DNA of 55,681 nucleotides from an uncultured Collinsella sp. GTDB lineage: Bacteria; Actinomycetota; Coriobacteriia; Coriobacteriales; Coriobacteriaceae. Below, one piece after another: positions 32,450 through 41,289 of this stretch. Under the pieces are notes generated by a model. It searched no databases, was not told where the DNA came from, and saw only the letters and a list, made by a program, of their open reading frames with translations. The stretch lies in contig UQKV01000011.1 in the NCBI GenBank assembly GCA_900541665.1, positions 1-55,681 of the forward strand. The letters run 5' to 3'. How positions within the stretch are numbered: position 1 is the first letter of the stretch; each line of letters begins with the position of its first letter. Both the position numbers and the translations under genes were made by a program.

Positions 32450-32758
32450 TTGGCTACCCAGAAGATCCGCATTCGCCTCAAGGGCTATGATCACGAGGTC
32501 GTCGATCAGTCCGCGAAGCTCATCGTCGAGACCGCTCAGAAGACCGGCGCTCGCGTTTCCGGTCCTGTCCCCCTGCCCACCGAGCGCAACCTGTACACGG
32601 TTATCCGCTCGCCGCACGTGAACAAGGACTCCCGTGAGCAGTTCGAGATGCGCACCCACAAGCGCCTCATCGACATCCTCGACCCCACCTCGGGCACCGT
32701 TGATTCGCTTATGCGTCTCGACCTCCCCGCTGGCGTCGACATCGACATCAAGCTCTAA
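32450..32758 (+). CDS. rpsJ: 30S ribosomal protein S10
   Basis: Component of the 30S head that also acts as NusE in antitermination, 102 residues. It starts ATQKIRIRLKGYDHEVVDQSA and has GPVPLPTERNLYTVIRSPHVNKDSREQFE split over 38-66. The start is TTG at 32450 behind TTTGGAGG. It normally heads the S10 operon; here it ends the str operon and a strong terminator follows, so it is cut off from rplC by about 14 kb. Confidence 0.97.
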   Translation: MATQKIRIRLKGYDHEVVDQSAKLIVETAQKTGARVSGPVPLPTERNLYTVIRSPHVNKDSREQFEMRTHKRLIDILDPTSGTVDSLMRLDLPAGVDIDIKL

Positions 32759-32777
32759 GCGATATCGCTCATAGGTT

Positions 32778-32820
32778 AAAGGGCCCCGCTGCCGTTACGG
32801 TAGCGGGGCCCTTTTGTTTT
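32778..32820 (+). terminator. Rho-independent terminator after rpsJ
   Basis: AAAGGGCCCCGCTGCCG pairs with CGGTAGCGGGGCCCTTT around TTA, followed by TTGTTTT. Confidence 0.95.
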
Positions 32821-32873
32821 GAATGATGGTTTGGACTGCGGGGTAATGCTGCCGAGTAGGTGGTTGCGGCGCC

Positions 32874-33650
32874 CTATTCGCTCAAGGGGCGCAGCGATGC
32901 CTCCTCAAAATGGAAGGATCGAAAGCCGTCTTCCGTTTCGATGCACGCGCGGCCGCAATCGTCGACCGTTCTAAATATGCCACGCGCCAGCTCGTCCTCA
33001 GCGGGGGAGCGGGCGATAACGTGCTCCCCGATCCAATTGAGGTGAGCGATATATTCGTCGTGGACGGGCGCGAGCGGACCGGCGTCTTCTTCCTTGGCGT
33101 TGAGGCGCTCTGCCCAGGCATCTACAGCGTCTATAACTGCGTGATAGACCTCATCGAGGAGCATGTCGACGGCGGGAACGTTCTTGTTGAGGTCTGACAG
33201 GCCGATTGCTGGCAGGCCGCCATCGGGAACCTCCGCGGGCACATAGTTCACGTTAACGCCGATGCCACAGACCGCAAAGGGGTTGCCTTCGTTATCGCGT
33301 GCGGCCTCGACCAGAATGCCGCCGAGTTTGCGTCCACGCGCGACCAGGTCGTTGGGCCATTTGAGGCCAATCTCGTTTGCAAGACCCTGTTTTTCGAGTG
33401 CCTCGAGCACCGCTAGGCCGCTGACGGCGGCAAGACCAGAGTACTTTGCGGGATTAACGCATGGACGCAGGACAATCGAAAGCAATAGGTTGCCGGCGGT
33501 TGAGTCCCACTTGTGCCCGCGCCGACCGCGTCCTGCTGTCTGAGCCCGGGCGGCAAGTCCTGTGCCGTGCGGCGCTCCCTGTTTTCCTGCTTCGAGCAGG
33601 TCATCGTTGGTCGATCCGGTTACGTCGACCACTGTTAAACGTAAATCCAT
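32874..33650 (-). CDS. birA: Biotin--[acetyl-CoA-carboxylase] ligase, short form without HTH
   Basis: Attaches biotin to the biotin carboxyl carrier protein, the product of accB in the divergent operon. The 258-residue protein has the biotinyl-AMP site GRGRRG (40-45) and KWPND (97-101), followed by a short C-terminal SH3-like domain. There is no N-terminal helix-turn-helix, so it cannot be the repressor type of BirA. The ATG at 33650 is preferred because AGGAGGT lies ten bases upstream; a GTG at 33662 overlaps that site. Sharing the intergenic region with fabH links biotinylation to fatty-acid synthesis. Confidence 0.93.
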   Translation of the reverse strand: MDLRLTVVDVTGSTNDDLLEAGKQGAPHGTGLAARAQTAGRGRRGHKWDSTAGNLLLSIVLRPCVNPAKYSGLAAVSGLAVLEALEKQGLANEIGLKWPNDLVARGRKLGGILVEAARDNEGNPFAVCGIGVNVNYVPAEVPDGGLPAIGLSDLNKNVPAVDMLLDEVYHAVIDAVDAWAERLNAKEEDAGPLAPVHDEYIAHLNWIGEHVIARSPAEDELARGIFRTVDDCGRACIETEDGFRSFHFEEASLRPLSE

Positions 33651-33745
33651 AACAGCTGGCACCTCCTAAGGTAATAAGGCAATCGCGTAATGGTGTCGAG
33701 AGATAGACACAATGTGAAGCCTTTGTCGCATTTGGACAATTTAAT

Positions 33746-33810
33746 GTTAACACGTCAACAACGACTGAAATGCGTTATCCTCTCTTGGTCGATGTAAACA
33801 CGTCAACAAC
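33746..33810. promoter_or_regulatory. Duplicated operator candidate in the birA-fabH gap
   Basis: GTTAACACGTCAACAAC (33746-33762) recurs with one change as GTAAACACGTCAACAAC (33794-33810), 48 bases apart. Each contains GTTnACACGTCAAC, a partial palindrome (GTTaacacgtcAAC). The second copy lies 17 bases before the fabH start. This is the layout expected for a FASII repressor (FabT-, FapR- or FasR-like role), but no such gene is present. Confidence 0.5.
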
Positions 33811-33826
33811 TCAAAGGAGGTTAGTG

Positions 33827-34786
33827 ATGGGTTTCACGATTCTTGGAACAGGTTCGGCACTTCCTGAGCGCAGTGTTTCCAATGACGAGCTGTCCGAGTT
33901 CCTCGATACCTCGGATGAGTGGATTTTTACTCGCACAGGTATCAAGAGCCGCCACGTCTGCACCGCCGAGTCACTTGACGACCTTGCCGTAGCGGCGAGC
34001 GAGCGGGCACTCCAGGTGTCCGGAATCGACGCGAGCCAGCTGGATCTAATCGTCTGCTCGACGACAACGGGTGACCATCTTGTTCCCGCCGAGGCGTGTG
34101 CCGTAGCCGAGCGTCTGGGCGCGACGTGTCCTGCCTTCGATGTCTCGGCGGCCTGCGCCGGCTTCGTATTTGCGCTCGATGTCGCCGAGGGCTATATCGC
34201 CCGAGGACGAGCCGAGCATGCGCTTGTCGTTGCGGCCGAGCAGATGACGCGCGCGCTTGACTGGACAGACCGCGCCACCTGCGTGCTCTTTGGCGATGGG
34301 GCAGGCGCCGCTGTGATAGAGGCTGGGGGAGACAACCCCCTTGCCGTTGAGCTTTCGACGGCGCCCGACGTCGTGACGTTGCGCGTTCCCGGTCTGGTCG
34401 GTACGTCGCCGTTTAAGGCCTCCGCAGATAGCGCGAGTGTGCTGTCCATGAATGGCCGCCGCGTGTTCAAGTTCGGCGTCAACGCCATCTGCGACACGGT
34501 CCATAAGCTTGCGATCGATGCGGGCATTTCGGTCGAAGACATCGATCATTTTGTATTACATCAGGCTAACGAACGAATCCTGAGCCAGGCGGTCAAGCGT
34601 CTGGGCGTGCCGGACGAGCGTGTGGTTCGCACGTTGCGCGAGACCGGCAACATTTCGAGCGCATGCATTCCGCTTGCCCTCGACCGGCTGGCAAACGCCG
34701 GTGCACTTCACACGGGCGACACGATCGCCTTGGTTGGATTTGGCGCCGGTCTGGATATAGGTGGCTATCTGCTTCGTTGGAAGTAG
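33827..34786 (+). CDS. fabH: Beta-ketoacyl-ACP synthase III
   Basis: Starts fatty-acid synthesis by condensing acyl-CoA with malonyl-ACP. The 319-residue protein has the catalytic triad Cys110 (SAACAGFVFAL), His245 (LHQAN) and Asn275 (ETGNISSA). The ATG at 33827 follows AAAGGAGG. It is the first gene of a ten-gene FASII operon. The order fabH-acpP-fabK-fabD-fabG-fabF-accB-fabZ-accC-accD-accA is that of streptococci and lactobacilli. Confidence 0.95.
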   Translation: MGFTILGTGSALPERSVSNDELSEFLDTSDEWIFTRTGIKSRHVCTAESLDDLAVAASERALQVSGIDASQLDLIVCSTTTGDHLVPAEACAVAERLGATCPAFDVSAACAGFVFALDVAEGYIARGRAEHALVVAAEQMTRALDWTDRATCVLFGDGAGAAVIEAGGDNPLAVELSTAPDVVTLRVPGLVGTSPFKASADSASVLSMNGRRVFKFGVNAICDTVHKLAIDAGISVEDIDHFVLHQANERILSQAVKRLGVPDERVVRTLRETGNISSACIPLALDRLANAGALHTGDTIALVGFGAGLDIGGYLLRWK

Positions 34787-34837
34787 TCGCACATAGGAAA
34801 TAAAAACGCCCTAGGGCACAACCAAAGGAGAACTACC

Positions 34838-35074
34838 ATGGCAGATCAGAAGACCTTCGAGCGCGTTTGCGACGTTATCCGCGAGACCGCTGGTCTTGAC
34901 GACGTTGAGATGAAGCCCGAGTCCACGCTCGAGGAGATTGGTCTCGACAGCCTGGGCACCGTCGAGATCCTCGTCGCCGTCGAGGACGAGTTTGGCATCC
35001 AGCTCGATACCGAGGAGAACCCCAAGACGGTCGGCGAGTTCGCCGATACGGTCGAGGCGGCATTGGAGAAGTAG
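34838..35074 (+). CDS. acpP: Acyl carrier protein
   Basis: Carries growing acyl chains on phosphopantetheine attached to Ser38 (EIGLDSLGTVEIL). It is acidic, 78 residues, the usual size. The ATG follows AAAGGAG. Two bases separate its stop from fabK, implying coupled translation. Confidence 0.96.
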   Translation: MADQKTFERVCDVIRETAGLDDVEMKPESTLEEIGLDSLGTVEILVAVEDEFGIQLDTEENPKTVGEFADTVEAALEK

Positions 35075-35076
35075 AG

Positions 35077-36021
35077 ATGCTCAAGACTCCTCTCTGCGAT
35101 CTGCTCGGCATCGAAAAGCCCGTGTTCCAGGGCGGTATGGCCTGGATTGCCGATGCCTCGCTGGCGTCCGCAGTGTCCGAGGCGGGTGGCTTAGGCATCA
35201 TCGCGGCCATGAACGCCGACGCCAACTGGCTTCGCGACCAGATTCATAAGCTGCGCGCCAGGACGGATAAGCCCTTTGGCGTCAACGTCATGCTCATGAG
35301 CCCGTTCGCCGACGAGGTCGCCCAGGTTGTGATTGACGAGCGAGTACCGGTCGTCGTGACGGGTGCCGGCAATCCCACCAAGTACATGAAGGCGTGGAAC
35401 GAGGCGGGCATCAAGGTCATCCCGGTCGTTGCCTCGGTGGCGCTGGCGCGCCTCGTGGCGCGTCGTGGGGCCACGGCGGTTGTTGCCGAGGGCACCGAAT
35501 CGGGCGGCCATATTGGCGAGACCTCGACGATGGCACTGGTGCCGCAGGTCGTCGATGCGGTCGACATTCCCGTCGTGGCTGCCGGCGGTATTGCCGACGG
35601 CCGCGGCATGGCGGCTGCCTTTATGCTGGGCGCCGCCGGCGTGCAGGTGGGTACGCGCTTTCTGATCGCAGACGAGTGCACCGTATCGGAGCAGTACAAG
35701 GAGATGGTCCTGAAGGCCAACGACACCTCGACGCGTGCGACCGGCCGCTCGACGGGACACCCGGTGCGTGCCCTCAAGAGCCCCTTTACCAACGCCTACG
35801 CTAAGAGCGAGGCGGCGGGCGCAAGCGTCGAGGAGCTCGGGGCCATGGGCACGGGCGCCCTTCGCAAGGCCGCCAAGGACGGTAATTACGAAGAGGGTTC
35901 GTTTTTGTGTGGACAGATTGCCGGCATGGTTAGCGAGCGCCAGAGCGCACGTGAAATCGTTGACGATCTGGTCGATGGCGCCGAGCGCGTCCTGAAGGGT
36001 GCGTGCGCATGGGTAGCGTAG
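35077..36021 (+). CDS. fabK: Enoyl-ACP reductase II (FMN-dependent)
   Basis: Final reduction step of each elongation cycle. The 314-residue TIM-barrel flavoprotein begins with LGIEKPVFQGGMAWIADASLASAVSEAGGLG (split over 10-40) and has EGTESGGHIGE with the conserved His, and AGGIADGRGMAAAFMLGA in the FMN site. These mark FabK rather than a nitronate monooxygenase, as does the operon context. FabK enzymes are not inhibited by triclosan. The 3' end overlaps the fabD start by 13 bases. Confidence 0.93.
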   Translation: MLKTPLCDLLGIEKPVFQGGMAWIADASLASAVSEAGGLGIIAAMNADANWLRDQIHKLRARTDKPFGVNVMLMSPFADEVAQVVIDERVPVVVTGAGNPTKYMKAWNEAGIKVIPVVASVALARLVARRGATAVVAEGTESGGHIGETSTMALVPQVVDAVDIPVVAAGGIADGRGMAAAFMLGAAGVQVGTRFLIADECTVSEQYKEMVLKANDTSTRATGRSTGHPVRALKSPFTNAYAKSEAAGASVEELGAMGTGALRKAAKDGNYEEGSFLCGQIAGMVSERQSAREIVDDLVDGAERVLKGACAWVA

Positions 36022-36935
36022 CGTTTCTGTTTGCCGGCCAGGGTGCCCAACACCCCGCGATGGGCGTCGATCTGATCGAGACATCGCCGGCGGCCGCCGA
36101 GGTGTTCGCCATTGCCGACGAGGTGCGCCCGGGGACCAGCGAGCAATGCCGGAGTGCCTCCAAGGAGGAGCTCTCGCAGACCGAGAACACGCAGCCGTGC
36201 GTGTTCGTTCACGACCTAGCAGCGGCTGCCGCCCTGCGTGAGCGCGGCGTGGTACCTGCCGCCTGTGCGGGATTCTCGCTAGGCGAGGTCGCCGCGCTCA
36301 CCTTTGCGGGGGCGTTCGATACGCGAGCGGGCTTTGAGCTCGTGTGCGAGCGCGCGGCGCTGATGGCCGCGGCTGCCGAGCGCCATCCGGGCGGCATGCG
36401 CGCCGTCATCAAGCTCGATGCGGCGCAAGTCGAGGGCTTGGCAAAACAGGCCGGCGAGGATTGCTGGCCGGTCAACTACAACAGTCCGCAGCAGACGGTT
36501 GTTGCCGGAGCGCCCGAGGCGCTGCAGGAGCTCGACGTCCTAGTAAAAGAGGCTGGCGGCCGGGCCATGAAGGTCGCGGTGTCGGGTGCATTCCATAGCC
36601 CCTATATGGCCGAGGCGACTGAGGGACTGGCGACGTATATCCAAGCCGGCCACGCGCCGTCTCCGCTGCTGATTCCGGTCATGGCAAACATGACGGCGGC
36701 GCCCTATCCGGCGGACCCGCGAGCGGCATCGGATGTCTTGGCCAACCAGGTGAGCCATGCCGTGCGTTGGGTCGACACGCTGCACACTCTGCAGGATCAG
36801 GGCATCGACACGTTTATTGAGGTCGGTCCTGGCAAAACACTGTCGGGCCTGGTCAAGCGTACGCTGAGCGACGTTCGCGTGTATTCGTGCGAAACGGCCG
36901 AGCAGGTCGCAGCTATTGCCGATGAGCTCGCATAG
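36009..36935 (+). CDS. fabD: Malonyl-CoA--ACP transacylase
   Basis: Loads malonyl groups onto ACP. The 308-residue protein starts MGSVAFLFAGQGAQ and has the nucleophile Ser90 in GFSLGE and the catalytic His196 in SGAFHSPYM. The ATG at 36009 is preferred over the GTG at 36003 because GAAGGG then has a 9-base spacing. It overlaps fabK, indicating translational coupling. Confidence 0.95.
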   Translation: MGSVAFLFAGQGAQHPAMGVDLIETSPAAAEVFAIADEVRPGTSEQCRSASKEELSQTENTQPCVFVHDLAAAAALRERGVVPAACAGFSLGEVAALTFAGAFDTRAGFELVCERAALMAAAAERHPGGMRAVIKLDAAQVEGLAKQAGEDCWPVNYNSPQQTVVAGAPEALQELDVLVKEAGGRAMKVAVSGAFHSPYMAEATEGLATYIQAGHAPSPLLIPVMANMTAAPYPADPRAASDVLANQVSHAVRWVDTLHTLQDQGIDTFIEVGPGKTLSGLVKRTLSDVRVYSCETAEQVAAIADELA

Positions 36936-36965
36936 CCCACAGGGCTGTAACCCGAAAGGAATGAC

Positions 36966-37739
36966 ATGGGCAACTTGAACAACGGCGCGCTCGAGCGCAA
37001 CGACTCACGCCGTGTGGCACTGGTCACGGGCGGCTCGCGGGGAATCGGCCGCGCTTGTGCGGTTGGCTTGGCGGAGGACGGCTTTGATATCGCCGTTGTC
37101 TATGCCGGTAGCGTCGATGCCGCGCGCGAGACATGCGGAGCCTGCGAGATGGTTGGCGCCACGGCGCGCGCATATCAATGCGACGTGGCAGACCCCGCTG
37201 CCGTCAATGCGTGCGTGGAAGTGGTTCTCAACGACTTTGGCTCCATTTGGGCGCTCGTCAACAACGCCGGCATCACGCGCGACGGCCTGCTCATGCGTAT
37301 GGGTGACGATGCCTTCGACCGCGTGCTCGATGTCAATCTCAAGGGCACGTTCAATACGACGCGCGCACTCACCAAGACCTTTATGCGCCAGCGCGGCGGT
37401 TGCGTCATCAACATGAGCTCGGTTGTGGGCCTGATGGGCAATGCCGGGCAGGCCAACTACGCTGCCTCTAAGGCGGGCGTGATCGGCCTGACCAAGGCGG
37501 TAGCGCGCGAGCTTGCGCCCCGCGGCGTACGAGTGAACGCGGTCGCACCCGGGTTTGTCGAGACCGATATGACGGCAAAGCTATCGGATAAGGTGCGTGC
37601 GGCATGCGAGGAGCAGATTCCCCTGAGGCGCATGGCGCGTCCCGAGGAAGTGGCCGGCGTGGTGCGCTTTTTGGCGAGCGACGCGGCTGCCTACATTACG
37701 GGCGAGGTCGTACGCGTCGACGGCGGAATGGCGATGTAG
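36966..37739 (+). CDS. fabG: 3-oxoacyl-ACP reductase
   Basis: NADPH-dependent ketoreductase of the short-chain dehydrogenase family, 257 residues. Landmarks: TGGSRGIG (21-28), NNAG (99-102), and the catalytic Ser152, Tyr165 and Lys169 (NMSSVVGL and YAASKAG). The N terminus is about 14 residues longer than usual, but the ATG at 36966 has a good CGAAAGGA site. Fifth gene of the FASII operon. Confidence 0.95.
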   Translation: MGNLNNGALERNDSRRVALVTGGSRGIGRACAVGLAEDGFDIAVVYAGSVDAARETCGACEMVGATARAYQCDVADPAAVNACVEVVLNDFGSIWALVNNAGITRDGLLMRMGDDAFDRVLDVNLKGTFNTTRALTKTFMRQRGGCVINMSSVVGLMGNAGQANYAASKAGVIGLTKAVARELAPRGVRVNAVAPGFVETDMTAKLSDKVRAACEEQIPLRRMARPEEVAGVVRFLASDAAAYITGEVVRVDGGMAM

Positions 37740-37778
37740 AAACCAGGGCCGAAGAACGGCTTGGATGAGGAGACCATG

Positions 37779-39026
37779 ATGGAACAGAGAGTTGCAATCA
37801 CCGGCATCGGTGCCGTATCGCCGCTCGGCAACACGGCGCTTGCCACCTGGGCGGCCATGTGCGCCGGCACGTGCGGCATCGGCCCGATCACGCACTTCGA
37901 TACCGATGCGTTTGCCGTCAAGGTGGCGGCCGAGGTCAAGGGCTTTGACGGCAACGAGTACTTTGGCAAGCGTGATGCAAAGCATCTGGACCCCTGCGTT
38001 CAGTTTGCGATGGCGGCTTCGGACGAGGCTATGCACGATGCGGGCTTTGATGTCGAAGGCGCCATCGATCGAGAGCGCCTGGGCGTCTACGTGGGCTCGG
38101 GTGTGGGCGGCATGCAGACACTCGTCGACAACGTCCACACGATCGCCGATCGGGGGCCTCGTCGCGCATCGCCTTACATGATCGCGATGATGATTCCCAA
38201 CATGGCTTCGGGCAACATCGCGATTCGCCATAAGGCAAAGGGCCCGACCCTGCCCGTCGTGACTGCCTGCGCGACTTCTGCCCATGCGGTGGGTGAGGCG
38301 TTCCGCGCCATCAAGCACGGCTATGCCGACGCGATCCTCGCGGGCGGCGCCGAGGCCGCAATTATCCCCGATGCCGTTGCGGGCTTTACGTCCTGCCGCG
38401 CATTGACCACCAACCCTGATCCCGCGACGGCTTGCCGCCCGTTCGATGCAGATCGCGATGGCTTTGTGATGGGCGAGGGCGCCTGCGTGCTCGTGCTCGA
38501 GAGCATGGAACATGCGCAGGCGCGCGGTGCGCACATTTATGCCGAGGTCGTGGGCTACGGCAACACCGATGATGCCTATCACATCACGAGCCCTGATCCC
38601 GAGGCTGCCGGCATTGCCCGCGCGATATCGCTGGCGGTGACCGAGGGCGACGTCAGGCCTTCCGAGGGTCTCTACATCAATGCTCACGGCACATCGACCA
38701 AGCTCAACGATTCGTCCGAGACGGCGGGCATTAAGCGTGCGCTTGGCGAGGATGCGGCGCGCGCCGCGCACGTCTCGTCGACTAAGTCGATGACCGGCCA
38801 CATGATCGGTGCCACGGGCGCCATCGAGGTCATGGCCTGCGCCATGGCGCTCGAGCAGGGCGTGGTGCCGCCGACCATTAACTACCGCACGCCCGATCCC
38901 GCCTGCGATCTTGACTACACGCCCAATCGCGCAGTTCGCGCCGACCTTACCTGGGCGCTTTCGACCAACCTAGGCTTTGGCGGGCACAACGCCGCCATCG
39001 CGCTGCGTAGATATACGAGGAGCTAG
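37779..39026 (+). CDS. fabF: Beta-ketoacyl-ACP synthase II
   Basis: Chain-elongating condensing enzyme, 415 residues. The active-site Cys164 is in TACATSAHA, with the His residues in NAHGTSTK and KSMTGHMIGATG. The ATG at 37779 is chosen for a 6-base spacing from GAGGAG; the ATG at 37776 and TTG at 37761 are possible but worse. It is the only FabB/F-type enzyme in the operon. Confidence 0.95.
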   Translation: MEQRVAITGIGAVSPLGNTALATWAAMCAGTCGIGPITHFDTDAFAVKVAAEVKGFDGNEYFGKRDAKHLDPCVQFAMAASDEAMHDAGFDVEGAIDRERLGVYVGSGVGGMQTLVDNVHTIADRGPRRASPYMIAMMIPNMASGNIAIRHKAKGPTLPVVTACATSAHAVGEAFRAIKHGYADAILAGGAEAAIIPDAVAGFTSCRALTTNPDPATACRPFDADRDGFVMGEGACVLVLESMEHAQARGAHIYAEVVGYGNTDDAYHITSPDPEAAGIARAISLAVTEGDVRPSEGLYINAHGTSTKLNDSSETAGIKRALGEDAARAAHVSSTKSMTGHMIGATGAIEVMACAMALEQGVVPPTINYRTPDPACDLDYTPNRAVRADLTWALSTNLGFGGHNAAIALRRYTRS

Positions 39027-39029
39027 AGC

Positions 39030-39503
39030 ATGGATTCCAAAAGACTTGCCGAGATAGCCGATGTGATGGAGGACCGCGGCCTTACGCGCGTGCGCGTTGA
39101 GGAGCCCGATGGCACCGCGGTCGAACTCGAGCGCGCGAGCGCCGCACAGCCGGTTGCCGTGCCCATGCCCATGCCGAGCGCTATGGCCGCTCCAGTTGCA
39201 GCTCCCACAGTCGCGCCTGCCGCACCGGAGCCCGCCGCGCAGACACCTGCCGCCGCACCGGAGCCCAAGGGCAGCGAGGTGACCGCTCCCATGGTCGGCG
39301 TTTTCTATGCTGCCCCGGCGCCGGGCGACGAGCCGTTTGTGCACGTGGGCTCCAAGGTCAAGGCCGGTGAGACCCTCTGCATCATCGAGGCCATGAAGGT
39401 TCTCAACGAGGTGACGGCCGAGGCAGACGGCGAGGTGCTCGAGATCTGCGTGGCCGACGGCGACCTCGTGGAGTTTGGCAGCTGCCTCATGAGGATCGGA
39501 TAG
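39030..39503 (+). CDS. accB: Biotin carboxyl carrier protein of acetyl-CoA carboxylase
   Basis: Carries the biotin that shuttles CO2 between AccC and the carboxyltransferase. The 157-residue protein has an N-terminal helix, a Pro/Ala-rich linker (about 40-80) and the biotinyl domain with EAMKV; Lys123 is the biotinylated residue. The ATG is three bases after the fabF stop and directly follows GAGGAGCTAGAGC. The divergent birA gene encodes the enzyme that modifies it. Confidence 0.95.
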   Translation: MDSKRLAEIADVMEDRGLTRVRVEEPDGTAVELERASAAQPVAVPMPMPSAMAAPVAAPTVAPAAPEPAAQTPAAAPEPKGSEVTAPMVGVFYAAPAPGDEPFVHVGSKVKAGETLCIIEAMKVLNEVTAEADGEVLEICVADGDLVEFGSCLMRIG

Positions 39504-39512
39504 GTGATGTCC

Positions 39513-39935
39513 ATGAACAAAGAAGAGCTCAAGAAGCTGTTGCCGCATCGCGAACCGATGCTTTTGCTCGACGAGGCCGAGCTGGTGGGCGACGAGGCCC
39601 ACGGCAAGATCACGATTACGGGCGACGAGTACTTTTTGCAGGGGCATTTTCCGGGAAACCCGGTGGTCCCCGGCGTGATTCAGTGCGAGATGCTCGCCCA
39701 GAACTGTTGCGTGCTGCTGATGGGCGATGAGGAGGCGCGCGGCGCGACGCCGTTCTACACGAGTCTGGACAAGGTGCGCTTTAAGCGTCCGGTGCGACCG
39801 GGCGACACGGTGGATCTGGTGTGCTCCATCACGCGTGCGCGCGGGCCGTTCCGATTTGCGACGGGCACCGCGAGCGTCAACGGTGAGGTTTGCTGCCGCG
39901 CCGATATGTCTTTTGCACTCATGCACGAAAGTTAA
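39513..39935 (+). CDS. fabZ: 3-hydroxyacyl-ACP dehydratase
   Basis: Dehydrates hydroxyacyl-ACP in each elongation cycle. The 140-residue hotdog-fold protein has PHREPMLLLD near the N terminus and the catalytic His45 (GHFPGNPVVPGV) and Glu59. The ATG at 39513 is chosen because AGGTGAT just before it pairs well with the 16S rRNA tail; starts at 39507 or 39504 would add two or three residues. It sits between accB and accC, as in Lactobacillales. Confidence 0.94.
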   Translation: MNKEELKKLLPHREPMLLLDEAELVGDEAHGKITITGDEYFLQGHFPGNPVVPGVIQCEMLAQNCCVLLMGDEEARGATPFYTSLDKVRFKRPVRPGDTVDLVCSITRARGPFRFATGTASVNGEVCCRADMSFALMHES

Positions 39936-39945
39936 GGAAGGCTTC

Positions 39946-41289
39946 ATGTTCGACAAAGTGCTCATCGCCAACCGCGGCGAAGTCGCGGTCCGTGTTATCC
40001 GCGCGTGCCGCGATATGGGCATCAAGACCGTCGCCGTTTATTCCACGGCCGATGCGGACGCGCTGCACGTGCAGCTTGCCGACGAGGCATATTGCATCGG
40101 CGGCCCGCGTCTTGCCGAGAGCTACCTCAACGACGATGCCGTGCTCACCTGTGCCGTGAAGTCGGGAGCTAAGGCAATTCATCCCGGCTATGGCTTTTTT
40201 TCCGAGAAGGCGAGCTTCGCGCGCGACTGCGACAAGTATGGCCTGGCGTTTGTCGGTCCTTCGGCCAAGGTGATCGACAGCATGGGCGACAAGGACGCCG
40301 CACGTCGAACGGCTGCCGCGGCGGGCGTGCCCATCGTGCCGGGCTGCGATTTGCTCAAAAGCCCCGAGGAGGCGACGGCCGAGGCCGAGCGCATTGGCTG
40401 CCCCGTGCTCATCAAGGCGCGTGCAGGTGGCGGCGGTCGCGGTATTCGCAAGGTCGAGCGCGTGGAAGACGCGGCAAAGGCCTTTACTGAAGCACGCGCC
40501 GAGGGCGAGGCCGTTTTTGGCGACGGCGAGTGCTACATGGAGAAGTTCGTCGCGCCGGCGCACCACGTTGAGGTGCAGATTATGGCCGATAAGCAGGGCC
40601 ATGTGTTTTCGCTCGGCGAGCGCGAGTGCTCGGTGCAGCGCCGCAACCAAAAGCTGATCGAGGAGAGCCCCGCGCCATGCCTCGACGGACGCGACGACAT
40701 TCGTGCTCGCATGCACGAGGCAGCGCGTGACCTGGCTCGTGCCGTCGGCTACGAAGGAGCCGGTACCATCGAGTTCCTGTATTCGGATGACGGCAATTTC
40801 TACTTTATGGAAATGAACACGCGCTTGCAGGTGGAGCATCCGGTTACGGAGTTTGTGACCGATACCGACTTGGTCAAGTGGCAGCTGCGCGTGGCAGCCG
40901 GCCAGCCTCTGCCCTTTGAGCAGGAGGACATGCCGGTTCGCAACCACGCCATGGAGTGCCGCATCAATGCCGAAACGCCGGACTTTCTGCCGTCATGCGG
41001 AACGGTCACCGCGTTGCGTGTGCCGGGTGGTCCGCGCGTGCGCTGGGATTCCGCCATGTTTACCGGTGCGAAAGTTCCGCCGTACTACGACTCCATGCTC
41101 GGCAAGCTCATCGTGTGTGCGCCCACGCGTGACGGCGCCATTCGCAAGATGCGCTCGGCCCTGGGCGAGCTCGTGATTGAAGGCGTGAGCGAAAACAGCG
41201 AGCTTCAGCTCGACGTGCTGGCAAACGACGAGTTCTTGTCGGGCATGTACCACACCGATCTGATGGGGCATCTCTATGCTGATGAATAG
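39946..41289 (+). CDS. accC: Acetyl-CoA carboxylase, biotin carboxylase subunit
   Basis: ATP-dependent carboxylation of biotin on AccB. The 447-residue ATP-grasp protein starts MFDKVLIANRGEVAVRVIRA and has the glycine-rich ATP loop KARAGGGGRGIRKV and the EMNTRLQVEHPVTE active site. The ATG at 39946 follows AAGGAAGG; the long open frame upstream of it is out of context and overlaps fabZ. Its stop lies inside the accDA start region. Confidence 0.95.
   Translation: MFDKVLIANRGEVAVRVIRACRDMGIKTVAVYSTADADALHVQLADEAYCIGGPRLAESYLNDDAVLTCAVKSGAKAIHPGYGFFSEKASFARDCDKYGLAFVGPSAKVIDSMGDKDAARRTAAAAGVPIVPGCDLLKSPEEATAEAERIGCPVLIKARAGGGGRGIRKVERVEDAAKAFTEARAEGEAVFGDGECYMEKFVAPAHHVEVQIMADKQGHVFSLGERECSVQRRNQKLIEESPAPCLDGRDDIRARMHEAARDLARAVGYEGAGTIEFLYSDDGNFYFMEMNTRLQVEHPVTEFVTDTDLVKWQLRVAAGQPLPFEQEDMPVRNHAMECRINAETPDFLPSCGTVTALRVPGGPRVRWDSAMFTGAKVPPYYDSMLGKLIVCAPTRDGAIRKMRSALGELVIEGVSENSELQLDVLANDEFLSGMYHTDLMGHLYADE

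Noticed and set aside
33650..33826. BirA as the repressor binding the duplicated operator
   Set aside because: The ligase encoded here begins directly with its catalytic domain and has no helix-turn-helix.
39727..39945. Longer N terminus for AccC reaching back into fabZ
   Set aside because: The AccC family begins at MFDKVLIANRGE, and AAGGAAGG precedes that ATG; the upstream frame is only a chance opening across fabZ.
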